Source: Triticum aestivum
Taxonomy: Eukaryota > Streptophyta > Magnoliopsida > Poales > Poaceae
Assembly (NCBI RefSeq): GCF_018294505.1
Contig: NC_057800.1
Location: 178,374,353-178,438,352 of the forward strand
Direction of reading: 5' to 3'
Length of the DNA: 64,000 nt
Of this stretch, positions 31,141 through 41,907 are shown in pieces. The translations under genes were made by a program, and so were the position numbers. Under the pieces are notes generated by a model. The model saw only the letters and a list, made by a program, of their open reading frames with translations, made no database searches and was not told where the DNA came from. Numbering within the stretch: the stretch's first letter is position 1; each line of letters opens with the position of its first letter.

Positions 31141-31593
31141 GTATGTTCACGCATGTTTCTTTAACAGGTTTGCTCTTATCAATAACTCTGTTGATTTCAA
31201 TTTCAATTGTGTATACAGTTGACTTCTCATATCATGCACATTACTAGCATCACAACAGAGCCAATAGTGTTGTTGTACATGTAGACCCGTGGTACCCATA
31301 TGAAATCTTGTTGTGTCGTGTAGTTTCCCATGCTTTGTATTCATTCACTGTTGCTTTGTCTTGAACTGATATGATTTGAACCGTGTCTCTATTTTGATTT
31401 GGCAAGACAATGCAGTGACCATAGGACATAGATATATGTTTGTTTGATGCTTTTATTTTGTACTAGTACTTGGCAATAGAAGACTTGGTAGTTTAATCTT
31501 GTCCACCTTACTAATGAACTCGTTCACCGAAATGAGTTTCATATACTAGTACATGCTAAACCTGTTATGTGGCTGCTTCTTTCTTCTTTTAGA

Positions 31594-32041
31594 ATGCTGA
31601 CAGAATATTGGGGAAGAGTGCCTTATTAAGAGATGGTAAAGGAAGTAATGCAGATAAGGTTCAGGATAGTGACACATCCTTGTTGGTCTCCAACAAAGCT
31701 GATAAAACAGCTAAGGAAGACTATCTCGAAGACAGTGAGACAACCCCAAAGTCTTGTCTTTGTTTAGTGTTCGAGTTACTGCCCACTACCGCTTGCACAA
31801 GCTATTCAAACTCACTATCTGAATCAGTTTGGTTGCTTGAATCACAACTACAAGCTGAAAGACATCGATCAGATGTGCTGTGACAATAAGCGGAAGGACT
31901 GTGGAAGTCCCTGGAGCATTCAGATGCATACTTTCTAGTGCAACAGCAAGCGTTGGAGGATTTTAGCGCCAAACAAGACAAAGCTAATAAGCTTGCTAAG
32001 CTTATTGCCAGCATGGTGGATACCCAGGATAACGTTTCTTG
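31594..32041 (+). pseudogene. Coiled-coil terminal exon of the transposase-like relic
   Basis: The frame starts after a splice acceptor (TTTTAG|AATGCTGAC) and encodes about 95 residues. Two stops near 31881-31890 interrupt it. The same frame then continues with a charged helix (KSLEHSDAYFLVQQQALEDF) to a TGA near 32040. The coiled-coil ending is like that of the exon at 21678-22090. Confidence 0.4.
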
Positions 32042-32085
32042 AGCTCTTCTAAAGTTGTTTCAGTTATGCTCTTGTTTTGCTGCCG

Positions 32086-32200
32086 CGTTTATTTGCACTG
32101 GTGGCCAATTTTGACGGCCAGTGTATGTAATATGCTGCTTTGTTCCCTATATTTGCACTGGTGGCGAACTTTGATGCCCAGTGGATGTAATATGTGTAAT
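32086..32200. repeat. Two-copy 60-base direct repeat in the 3' flank
   Basis: TTTGCACTGGTGGC followed by (C/G)AA(T/C)TTTGA and CCAGTG.ATGTAATATG occurs at about 32092 and 32152. It is probably in the 3' UTR of the relic. Confidence 0.6.
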
Positions 32201-32341
32201 AGCGGTAATAGGCTAGCGTTAATTGCTTGCTTTTTATTTCCTTATTGTCTTGTTTAGTTGTTTGCTTGTAGTCACTGCAGTTCTTTTTCTGTGTTTTTCT
32301 AGTGGCCACAATAACCTATTTTTGGAAACTAGGCAAAAATA

Positions 32342-33612
32342 ATCATGGCAACACATGGACTGTTGTAACCATGGGCCTCCTGCGGGCCGTATGATCCATG
32401 GGCCTTCTACGGGCCGTAGGACCCATTGGCCTTCTATATGGGCCGTAGGATCCATGGGCCTTCTACGGGTCGTACGATCCATGGGCCTTCTACGGGCCGT
32501 ACGATCCATGGGCCTTTTACGGGCCGTACGATCCATGGGCCTTCTACAAGGCGTATTATCATTTCGCCAATCATGGGACGTACTATTCGTGGACCATAAC
32601 AGGCCGTTAATAGGCCGTATTTGATAACTCTATGAAAACAGCCCAACGGGTTTTTTGGACATGAAAATGGCCCAACATATTAACGGGCCACAAACGGGCC
32701 GACTGTAACCATGGGCTGAATTTGGCCCACAAGCAGAAAATGACAGTAACGGGCCGTAACAAACCGAATGTTGGAAATGAGCCCAAGAATAAATGGGCCC
32801 TAAGAAGGCCGAAAGATAACCTGGGCTGGAAACGGCCCAATGGAATAATGGATCGTTAATGGGTATGAAGTGATGCACTGTTCATTACGGGCCAGTTTCA
32901 CCACGGGCCATTAATGGGCCAAGAGTTACAAAGGGCCTCATATGGGCCGAAAGACGTCATGGGCCATACATGGGCCAGAAGTTAAAATGGACTGGAATCA
33001 TATTGGACGGCGCAAATGACGGTACTGGGCCTAATTCGGAGAGGTCATAACGGGCCCTGGGTTAGCGGGTTGTAAATGGGCTATATGTGAACAGACCGTT
33101 AAGAGGCTTTCCGTGGGCCAGCCTGCCACCTTTGACCAAGTCAAACGGGCCGGCCTTTTCACAGGAATGGGCCTCCATTGGGCCGTGCCATGTGTCGACG
33201 TATCATAGGAGCCTTGGGTCCAATGAGTGGATGACATATGTCCCAACGGTGAGCCGACACGTGTTTCCTCCAGCCAACGATAATTTTACACGTGGAAAAT
33301 CCCCATTGGTCGGGGCTATTAACGGGTTATCGGATCCAAAACCGGACCCGATAGCTTAATGGCGTTCCGTTACGGTGGATGCCACGTGTCGGTCACCCTT
33401 GAGAAAGCACTTATGTGATGCGTGATTTATCGTCATGGAAGTGGACACTTCCGTGATGATAATTTTGGTAATGTCATGGAACACTTCTACGACAGCACAG
33501 GTATGACTATCTTGATTCTGTCATAAAATCGTCATGGATGTAAATGCATGACAAAAAATGTGACCTACTATGACAAACACGTTTCATCACGGAACTGTAT
33601 TTTTTGTAGTGT
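32342..33612. mobile_element. CACTA transposon subterminal region and end
   Basis: It ends TGTATTTTTTGTAGTG at 33597-33612, the inverted form of the CACTACAAAAAATACA terminus of grass CACTA elements. Inside are many GGGCC/GGCCCA motifs, as in CACTA subterminal repeats, and the phrases TTTTATGACAG-like (33515-33530) and CACGTGT. TTA (33613-33615) would be one copy of a 3-bp duplication. No matching left terminus was found in the window, so the left part is lost or lies elsewhere. The insertion cuts the protease region of the outer gypsy element. Confidence 0.75.
32372..32550. repeat. 28-base minisatellite (ATGGGCCTTCTACGGGCCGT)
   Basis: About six head-to-tail copies of ATGGGCCTTCTACGGGCCGT plus an (A/T)(C/G)GATCC tail; later copies are most uniform. 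It sits in the CACTA subterminal zone, where short repeats are thought to bind the transposase. Confidence 0.8.
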
Positions 33613-34211
33613 TAAGACTGCTGCCGCCGTCCATGAGGACTCGAGTGAGATGGAATCCGTCGATCATTGGATCGAGGACCAATGTTGTTGAACCTCCATG
33701 ACGGATACTGGTCGGATGGTCCCTGCGATCAAAAGTGATCGGATAGGCCGACCATGGGTTGAATTTTGGGGCGACTGGCTCTATGGCGTAGACGTCCCTC
33801 AGTGCGCGCTTGCGCTCCCGCTTAGGGATATGAGTGACGTAGATCATATTCACTGTTTTTACCTCGGGGGGAATTTCTTTTGGCCCCCTGTGTTCGTTGG
33901 GCGAGGCTCATCGTCATTCTCGCTAAGCGGCCCTTTCCCCTTATGTTTGCTGTTTAGCTTACTGGCATGTTTGAAGACCCAACAATTTCTGTTGGAATGA
34001 TTGGCAGGCTTGTCAGGGGTGCCATGAATCTAGCAAGGCCGATCAAGTATTTTGTCAAACTGGATGGACCATCTTTGTTTCCTTTGAATGGCTTCTTCCG
34101 GTGACTGGATTTAGAGCCACTGAATCCGGCGTTGACCGCCATGTCTTCGGTATCTTCATTGTTGCTTCGGCGCTTGTGTTTGTTGCATTGTGGCCTACCG
34201 TTGCCATCTCT
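33613..34211 (-). pseudogene. gag nucleocapsid and protease part of the outer gypsy element
   Basis: Reading leftward from 34211, the minus strand gives RPQCNKHKRR and Lys/Asn-rich nucleocapsid text, then a linker with PRPTNTGGQKKFPPEVKTVN, then NMIYVTHIPKRERKRALRDV. The protease follows with ITFDRRDHPTSIRHGG and LTRVLMDGGSSLN. It is cut at the CACTA end. A stop (near 34030, PC then TAG) and the CACTA break it. It joins 53539-52907 across the copia element: the text TSEDRD continues as GNGRPQ. Lineage resembles Fatima-like gypsy elements of wheat; the name is not verified. Confidence 0.75.
34207..34211. repeat. Target-site duplication of the copia element, left (TCTCT)
   Basis: TCTCT precedes TGCTGGGGAACG; the matching copy is 52902-52906. 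Confidence 0.85.
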
Positions 34212-35944
34212 TGCTGGGGAACGTAGTAATTTCAAAAAAAATCCTACACACACGCAAGATCATGGTGATGCATATCAACGAGAGGGAAGAGTATCGTCCA
34301 TGTTCCCTCGTAGACCGTAAGCGGAAGCATTATGAGAACGCGGTTGATGTAGTCGTACGTCTTCATGATCCGACCAATCCAAGTACCAAACGCACGGCAC
34401 CTCCTAGTTCAGCACACGTTCAGCTCGATGATGTCCCACGAACTCCGATCCAGCAGAGCGTCACGAGAGAGTTCCATCAGCATGACGGTGTGATGACGGT
34501 GATGATGTTGCTACCGACGCAGGGCTTCGCCTAAGCACTCCTACGATATGATCGAGGCGGATTATGGTGGAGGGGGGCACCGCACACAGCTAAGGGATCA
34601 ATGATCAACTTATGTGTTCTAGGGTGCCCCTGGCCCCCATATATAAAGGAGCAAGGAGGGAGGCCGGCCGGCCCTACTAGGATGCGCCAGGAGGAGTCCT
34701 CCTCCTAGTAGGAGTAGGACTCCCCTTTCCTACTCCTACTAGGAGGAGGAAAGGAAGGGGGAAGGGGAGAAGGAAGGAGAGGGAGGAAAGGAGGAAAGGG
34801 GGCCGGCCCCCTAGTCCAATTCAGTTTGGGCTAGGGGGCCGCGCGACCTACCTCCTCTCTTCCACCACTTGGCTCATGAGGCCCAATACTTCTTCCCCGT
34901 ATTCCCGTAACTCCCCGGTACTCCGAAAAATACCCGAATCACTCGGAACCTTTCCGATGTCCGAATATAGTCGTCCAATATATCGATCTTTACGTCTCGA
35001 CCATTTTGAGACTCCTCGTCATGTCCCCGATCTCATCCGGGACTCTGAACTACCTTCGATACATCAAAACACATAAACTCATAACACCGATCGTCACCGA
35101 ACGTTAAGCGTGCGGACCCTACGGGTTCGAGAACTATGTAGACATGACCGAGACACGTCTCCGGTCAATAACCTATAGCGGAACCTAGATGTTCATATTG
35201 GCTCCTACATATTCTACGAAGATCTTTATGGGTCAAACCGCATAACAACATACGTTGTTCCCCTTGTCATCGGTATGTTACTTGCCCGAGATTCGATCAT
35301 TGGTATCTCAGTACCTAGTTCAATCTCGTTACCGGCAAGTCTCTTTACTCGTTCCGTAATGCACTATCCTGCAACTAACTCATTAGTTGTATTGCTTGCA
35401 AGGCTTATAGTGATGTGCATTACCGAGAGGGCCCAGAGATACCTCTCCGACAATCGGAGTGACAAATCCTAATCTCGATCTATGCCAACTCAACAAGTAC
35501 CATCGGAGACACCTGTAGAGCACCTTTATAATCACCCAGTTACGTTGTGATGTTTGGTAGCACACAAAGTGTTCCTACGATAATCGGGAGTTGCATAATC
35601 TCATAGTCATAGGAACATGTATAAGTCATGAAGAAAGCAATAGCAGTAAACAAAAATGATCAAGTGCTAAGCTAACGGAATGGGTCAAGTCAATCACATC
35701 ATTCTCCTAATGATGTGATCCCATTCATCAAATGACAACTCATGTCTATGGTTAGGAAACATAACCATCTTTGATTAATGAGCTAGTCAAGTAGAGGCAT
35801 ACTAGTGACATTCTGTTTGTCTATGTATTCACACATGTATTATGTTTCCGGTTAATACAATTCTAGCATGAATAATAAACATTTATCATGAAATAAGGAA
35901 ATAAATAATAACTTTATTATTGCCTCTGTGGCATATTTTCTTCA
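34212..35944 (-). repeat. 3' LTR of the copia element (left side)
   Basis: It runs, on the minus strand, from TGAAGAAAATATGCC (35944) to CGTTCCCCAGCA (34212). A purine tract (AAGTGGGAGAC) directly precedes it on the minus strand, marking the polypurine site. It contains a palindromic AGGAGTAGGA region near 34695-34750. Confidence 0.9.
34697..34750. repeat. Hairpin in copia LTR
   Basis: TCCTCCTCCTAGTAGGAGTAG and the inverted CTACTCCTACTAGGAGGAGG flank a loop around ACTCCCCTTTC. The stem is about 22 base pairs. The same hairpin is in the other LTR near 51655-51710. Confidence 0.8.
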
Positions 35945-36036
35945 GTCTCCCACTTGCACTAGAGTCAATAATCTAGATTACACAATAATGATTCTAACAC
36001 CCATGGAGCCTTGGTGTTGATCATGTTTTGCTCGTG

Positions 36037-39000
36037 AGAGAGGCTTAGTCAATGGGTCTGCAACATTCAGATCCGTATGTATCTTGCAAATCTATGTCTC
36101 CCACCTGGACTTGATCGCAGATGGAATTGAAGCATCTCTTGATGTGTTTGGTTCTCTTGTGAAATCTGGATTCCTTTGCCAAGGCAATTGCACTAGTATT
36201 GTCACAAAAGATTTTCATTGGACCTCATGCACTAGGTATGACACCTAGATCGGATATGAACTCCTTCATCCAGACTCCTTCATTTGCTGCTTTCGAAGCA
36301 GCTATATACTCCGCTTCACACGTAGATCCTGCCACGACGCTTTGTTTAGAACTGCTCCAACTGACAGCTCCACCGTTCAATATAAACACGTATCCGGTTT
36401 GCGATTTAGAATTGTCCGGATCAGTGTCAAAGCTTGCATCAACATAACCATTTATGACGAGCTCTTTGTCACCTCCATAAACGAGAAACATATCCTTAGT
36501 CCTTTTCAGGTATTTCAAGATGTTCTTGACCGCTGTCCAGTGATCCACTCCTGGATTACTTTGGTACCTCCCTGCTAAACTAATAGCAAGGCACACATCA
36601 GGTCTGGTATACAGCATTGCATACATGATAGAGCCTATGGCTGAAGCATAGGGAACACATTTCATTTTCTCTCTATCTTCTGCAATGGTCGGACATTGAG
36701 TCTTACTCAATTTCACACCTTGTAACACAGGAAAGAACCCTTTCTTAGCTTGATCCATTTTGAACTTCTTCAAAACTTTATCAAGGTATGTGCTTTGTGA
36801 AAGTCCAATTAAGCGTCTTGATCTATCTCTATAGATCTTGATGCCCAATATATAAGTAGCTTCACCAAGCATTAAAAAACTCTTATTCAAGTATCCTTTT
36901 ATGCTATCCAGAAATTCTATATCATTTCCAATCAACAATATGTCATCCACATATAATATTAGAAATGCTACAGAGCTCCCACTCACTTTCTTATAAATAC
37001 AAGCTTCTCCAAAAGTCTGTATAAAACCATATGCTTTGATCACACTATCAAAACGTTTATTCCAACTCCGAGAGGCTTGCACCAGTCCATAAATGGATCG
37101 CTGGAGCTTGCACACTATGTTAGCACCCTTTGGATCGATAAAACCTTCAGGTTGCATCATATATAACTCTTCTTCCAGAAATCCATTCAGGAATGCAGTA
37201 TTTACATCCATTTTCCAAATTTCATAATCATAAAATGTGGCAATAGCTAACATGATTCGGACGGACTTAAGCATCGCTACGGGTGAGAAAGTCTCATCGT
37301 AGTCAACCCCTTGAACTTGTTGAAAACCTTTCGCAACAAGTCGAGCTTTGTAGACAGTAACGTTACCGTCGGTGTCAGTCTTCTTCTTGAAGATCCATTT
37401 ATTCTCGATGGCTTGCCGATCATCGGGCAAGTCAACCAAAGTCCACACTTTGTTCTCATACATGGATCCCATCTCAGATTTCATGGCCTCAAGCCATTTT
37501 GCGGAATCTGGGCTCATCGTCGCTTCCTCATAGTTCGTAGGTTTGTCATGGTCAAGTAACATGACCTCCAAAACAGAATTACCGTACCACTCTGGTGCGG
37601 ATCTTACTCTGGTTGACCTACGAGGTTCGGTAGCAACCTGATCTGAAGTTTCATGATCATCATCATTGGCTTCCTCACTAATTGGTGTAGGTGTCACAGG
37701 AACCGGTTTCTGTGATGAACTACTTTCCAATAAGGGAGCAGGTACAGTTACCTCATCAAGTTCTACTTTCCTCCCGCTCACTTCTTTCGAGAGAAACTCC
37801 CTCTCTAGAAAGGATCCATTCTTAGCAACAAATGTTTTGCCTTCGGATCTGTGATAGAAGTTGTACCCAACAGTCTTCTTTGGGTATCCTATGAAGACAC
37901 ATTTCTCCGATTTGGGTTCGAGCTTATCAGGTTGAATCTTTTTCACATAAGCATCGCAACCCCAAACTTTAAGAAACGGCAACTTTGGTTTCTTGCCAAA
38001 CCATAGTTCATAAGGCGTCATCCCAATGGATTTAGATGGTGCCCTATTTAATGTGAATGCAGCTGTATCTAAAGCGTAACCCCAAAACGATAGCGGTAAA
38101 TCAGTAAGAGACATCATAGATCGCACCATATCTAGTAAAGTATGATTACGACGTTCGAACACACCATTACGTTGTGGTGTTTCGGGTGGCGTGAGTTGCG
38201 AAACTATTCCGCATTGTTTCAAATGAAGACCAAACTTGTAACTCAAATATTCTCCTTCACGATCAGATCATAGAAACTTTATTTTCTTGTTACGATGATT
38301 TTCCACTTCACTCTGAAATTCTTTGAACTTTTCAAATGTTTCAGACTTATGTTTCATCAAGTAGATATACCCATATCTGCTCAAATCATCTGTGAAAGTG
38401 AGAAAATAACGATACCCGCCGCGAGCCTCAATATTCATCGCACCACATACATCAGTATGTATGATTTCCAACAAATCGGTTGCTCGCTCCATAGTTCCGG
38501 AGAACGGCATTTTATTCATCTTGCCCATGAGGCATGGTTCGCAAGTACCAAGTGATTCATAATCAAGTGATTCCAAAAGTCCATCAGAATGGAGTTTCTT
38601 CATGCGCTTTACACCAATATGACCTAAACGGCGGTGCCACAAATAAGTTGCACTATCATTATCAACTCTGCATCTTTTGGCTTCAACATTATGAATATGT
38701 GTATCACTATTACCGAGATTAATCAAAAATAGACCACTCTTAAAGGGTGCATGACCATAAAAGATATTACTCATGTAAATAGAACAACCATTATTCTCTG
38801 ATTTAAATGAATAACCATCTCGCATCAAACAAAATCCAGATATAATGTTCATGCTCAACGCTGGCACCAAATAACAATTATTCAGGTCTAAAACTAATCC
38901 CGAAGGTAGATGTAGAGGTAGCGTGCCGACGACGATCACATCGACTTTGGAACCATTTCCCACGTGCATCATCACCTCGTTCTTAGCCAATCTTTGCTTA

Positions 39001-39236
39001 ATCCGTAGTCCCTGTTTCGAGTTGCAAATATTAGCAACAGAACTGGTATCAAATACCCAAGTGCTACTGCGATCTTTAGTAAGGTACACATCAATAACAT
39101 GTATATCACATATACCTTTGTTCACCTTGCCATCCTTCTTATCCGCCAAATACTTGGGGCAGTTCCGCTTCCAGTGACCAATCCCTTTGTAGTAGAAGCA
39201 CTCAGTCGCAGGCTTAGGTCCAGACTTGGGTTTCTT
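36037..39236 (-). pseudogene. copia pol: protease, integrase, reverse transcriptase, RNase H
   Basis: Two long minus-strand open blocks, 39149-38268 and 38246-36225, belong to one frame. A TGA at 38265-38267 separates them. A second TGA near 36225 precedes the RNase H tail that continues to about 36037. Motifs: protease-like STWVFDTSSVANICN; gag-preintegrase LWHRRLGHIGVKRM; integrase CEPCLMGKMN and HTDVCGAM; reverse transcriptase KARLVAKGFQQV, FSPVAMLKSVR, KMDVNTAFLNG and catalytic YVDDILL; RNase H VVAGSTCEAEYIAAS. Another stop (TAG at about 39238) divides pol from gag. Three or more disabling changes make it a pseudogene. Confidence 0.9.
39030..39235 (-). other. Copia zinc-knuckle region with a changed cysteine
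   Basis: The CCHC knuckle reads CFYYKGIGHWKRNC. The second Cys of C-x2-C-x4-H-x4-C is replaced by Tyr. The region lies at the gag/pol boundary just upstream of the protease. Confidence 0.6.
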
Positions 39237-39955
39237 CTATTGAGCAGCAACTTGTTTGTCGTTCTTCTTGAAGTTCCATTTCTTCTTCCCTTTACCCTTT
39301 TTCTCGAAACTGGTGGTCTTGTTGACCATCAACACTTGATGCTCCTTCTTGATTTCTACCTCCGCAGCTTTTAGCATTGCGAAGAGCTCGGGAATCGTCT
39401 TATCCATCCCTTGCATATTATAGTTCATCATGAAGCTCTTGTAGCTTGGTGGCAGTGATTGAAGAACTCTGTCAATGACACTATCAACAGGAAGATTAAC
39501 TCCCAGTTGAGTCAAGTGGTTATGGTACCCAGATATTCTGAGTATATGTTCACTGACAAAACTATTCTCCTCCATCTTGTAGTTGTAGAACTTATTGGAG
39601 ACTTCATATCTCTCAATCCGGGCATTTGCTTGAAATATTAACTTCAAATCCTGGAACATCTCATATGCTCCATGACGTTCAAACGACGTTGAAGTCCCGG
39701 TTCTAATCCATAAAGCATGGCACACTGAACTATCGAGTAGTCATCAGCTTTGCTCTACCACACATTCATAATATTTGGCATTGCTCATGCAGCGGGTGGT
39801 ACACCTAGCGGTGCTTCCAGGACGTAATTCTTCTGTGCAGCAATGAGGATAATCCTCAAGTTACGGACCCAGTACGTGTAATTGCTACCATCATCTTTCA
39901 ACTTTGCTTTCTCAAGGAACGCATTAAAATTTAACGGAACAATAGCACGGGCCAT
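39237..39955 (-). pseudogene. copia gag
   Basis: The ATG at 39953-39955 begins MARAIVPLNFNAF. The first part reads ILIAAQKNYVLEAPLG and has two stops near 39785 and 39765. The frame then shifts near 39670 to join GAYEMFQDLKLIFQ, continuing to 39237 (LRISGYHNHLTQLGVNLP, SYKSFMMNYNMQGMDKTIPE and a Lys-rich tail). This is the UBN2-type gag of plant copia elements. The leader between it and the 5' LTR carries the nested gypsy element, which begins 365 bases upstream of the gag ATG. Confidence 0.85.
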
Positions 39956-40315
39956 CTATCTACAACAACATAGACAAGCAAAATACTATCAGGTACTAAG
40001 TTCATGATAAATTAAAGTTCAATTAATCATATTTAAGAACTCCCACTTAGATAGATATCCCTCTAATCATCTAAGTGATCATGTGATCCATATCAACTAA
40101 ACCATGACCGATCATCATGTGAAATGGAGTAGTTTTCAATGGTGAACATCACTATGTTGATCATATCTACTATATGATTCACGCTCGACTTTCGGTCTCA
40201 GTGTTCCGAGGCCATATATGCATATGCTAGGCTCATCAAGTTTAACCCGAGTATTTTTGCGTGTGCAAAACTGGCTTGCACCCGTTGTATGTGAACGTAG
40301 AGCTTATCACACCCG

Positions 40316-40320
40316 ATCAT
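40316..40320. repeat. Target-site duplication of the nested gypsy, left (ATCAT)
   Basis: ATCAT precedes TGATACGTCC; the matching copy is at 50296-50300. Confidence 0.9.
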
Positions 40321-41801
40321 TGATACGTCCATTTTGCATCATGCTTTTATATCGATATTTATCGCATTATGGACTGTTATTTCACTTTATGTCACAATAC
40401 TTATGGCTATTCTCTCTTATTTTACAAGGTTTACATAAAGAGGGAGAATGTCGGCAGCTGGAATTCTGGGCTGGAAAAGGAGCAAATATTAGAGGCCTAT
40501 TCTGCGCAGCTCCAAAAGTCCTGAAACTTCACGAGACATCTTAAAAGAAATAAAGAAAAATCCTCGCCAAAGATGAAGGCCAGGGCGCCCACACCCTTCT
40601 CACGAGGGTGGGGGCGCCCTGGTGGGTCTCCAACGTCCATCTTCTCCTATATGAAGTCTTTCGATGAGAAAAAAATAAGAAGCAACCTTTCGGGACGAGA
40701 CTCTGCCGCCACGAGGCGGAACCGAGGTGGAACCAATCTAGAGCTCCGGCAGGGCTGTTCTGCCGGGGAAACTTCCCTCTGGGAGGGGGAAATCATCACC
40801 ATCGTCATCACCAATGCTCCTCTCATCGGGAGAGGGCAATCTCCATCAACATCTTCACCAGCACCATCTCATCTCCAAACCCTCGTTCATCTCTTGTATC
40901 CAATTCTTGTCTCAAAGTCCGGGATTGGTGCTAGTAGGTTGCTAGTAGTGTTGATTACTCCTTGTAGTTGATGCTAGTTGGTTTATTTGGTGGAAGATCA
41001 TATGTTCAGATCCTTTATGCATATTATTACCCCTCTGATTATGAACATGAATATGCTTTGTGAGTAATTACGTTTGTTCCTGAGGACAAGGGAGAAGTCT
41101 TGCTATTAGTAGTCATGTGAATTTGGTATTCGTTTGATATTTTGATAAGATGTATGTTGTCTAGCCTCTAGTGGTGTTATGTGAATGTCGACTACATAAC
41201 ACTTCACCATTATTTGGGCCTAGAGGAAGGCATTGGGAAGTAATAAGTAGATGATGGGTTGCTAGAGTGACAGAAGCTTAAACCCTAGTTTATGCGTTGC
41301 TTCGTAAGGGGCTGATTTGGATCCATATGTTTCATGCTATCGTTAGGTTTACCTTAATACTTTTGTTGTAGTTGCGGATGCTTGCAATAGAGGTTAATCA
41401 TAAGTGGGATGCTTGTTCAAGTAAGAACAGCACCCAAGCACTGGTCCACCCACATATCAAATTATCAAAGTATCGAACGCGAATCATATGAACGTGATTA
41501 AAACTAGCTTGACGATATTCCCATGTGTCCTCAGGAGCGCTTTTCCTATTATAAGAGTTTGTTTCGGCTTGTCCTTTGCTACAAAAAGGATTGGGCCACC
41601 TTGCTGCACTTTATTTACTTTTGTCACTTGTTGCTCATTACAATTTACCTTATTACAAAACTATCTGTTACCACTTATTTCAGTACTTGCAGAGAATACC
41701 TTGCTGAAAACCGCTTATCATTTCCTTCTGCTCCTCGTTGGGTTCGACACTCTTACTTATCGAAAGGACTACGATAGATCCCCTATACTTGTGGGTCATC
41801 A
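40321..41801 (+). repeat. 5' LTR of the Athila-like gypsy
   Basis: Begins TGATACGTCCATTTTGCATC and ends CTTGTGGGTCATCA. It lacks about 30 bases (GGGCGCGCCCCCCTACCTCG) that the 3' LTR has near 49100. Confidence 0.95.
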
Positions 41802-41812
41802 AGACTCTTTTC

Positions 41813-41830
41813 TGGCGCCGTTTCTGGGGA
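41813..41830 (+). other. Primer-binding site of the Athila-like gypsy
   Basis: TGGCGCCGTTTCTGGGGA, a few bases after the 5' LTR. It matches the TGGCGCCGTTGCCGGGGA-type site complementary to tRNA-Asp, as I recall it. Confidence 0.7.
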
Positions 41831-41907
41831 GTGTAGCGCCTTTGGTAAGTGGAATTTGGTAAGGAAAAATTTATATAGTATGCTGAAATTTACTGTCACT
41901 TGTTACT

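Noticed and set aside
31147..31344. 65-codon minus-strand ORF as a gene
   Set aside because: Short, no domain, inside AT-rich intron-like DNA of the relic gene.
32372..32550. CRISPR-like or regulatory array
   Set aside because: Head-to-tail GC-rich minisatellite in a CACTA subterminal region, with no spacers.
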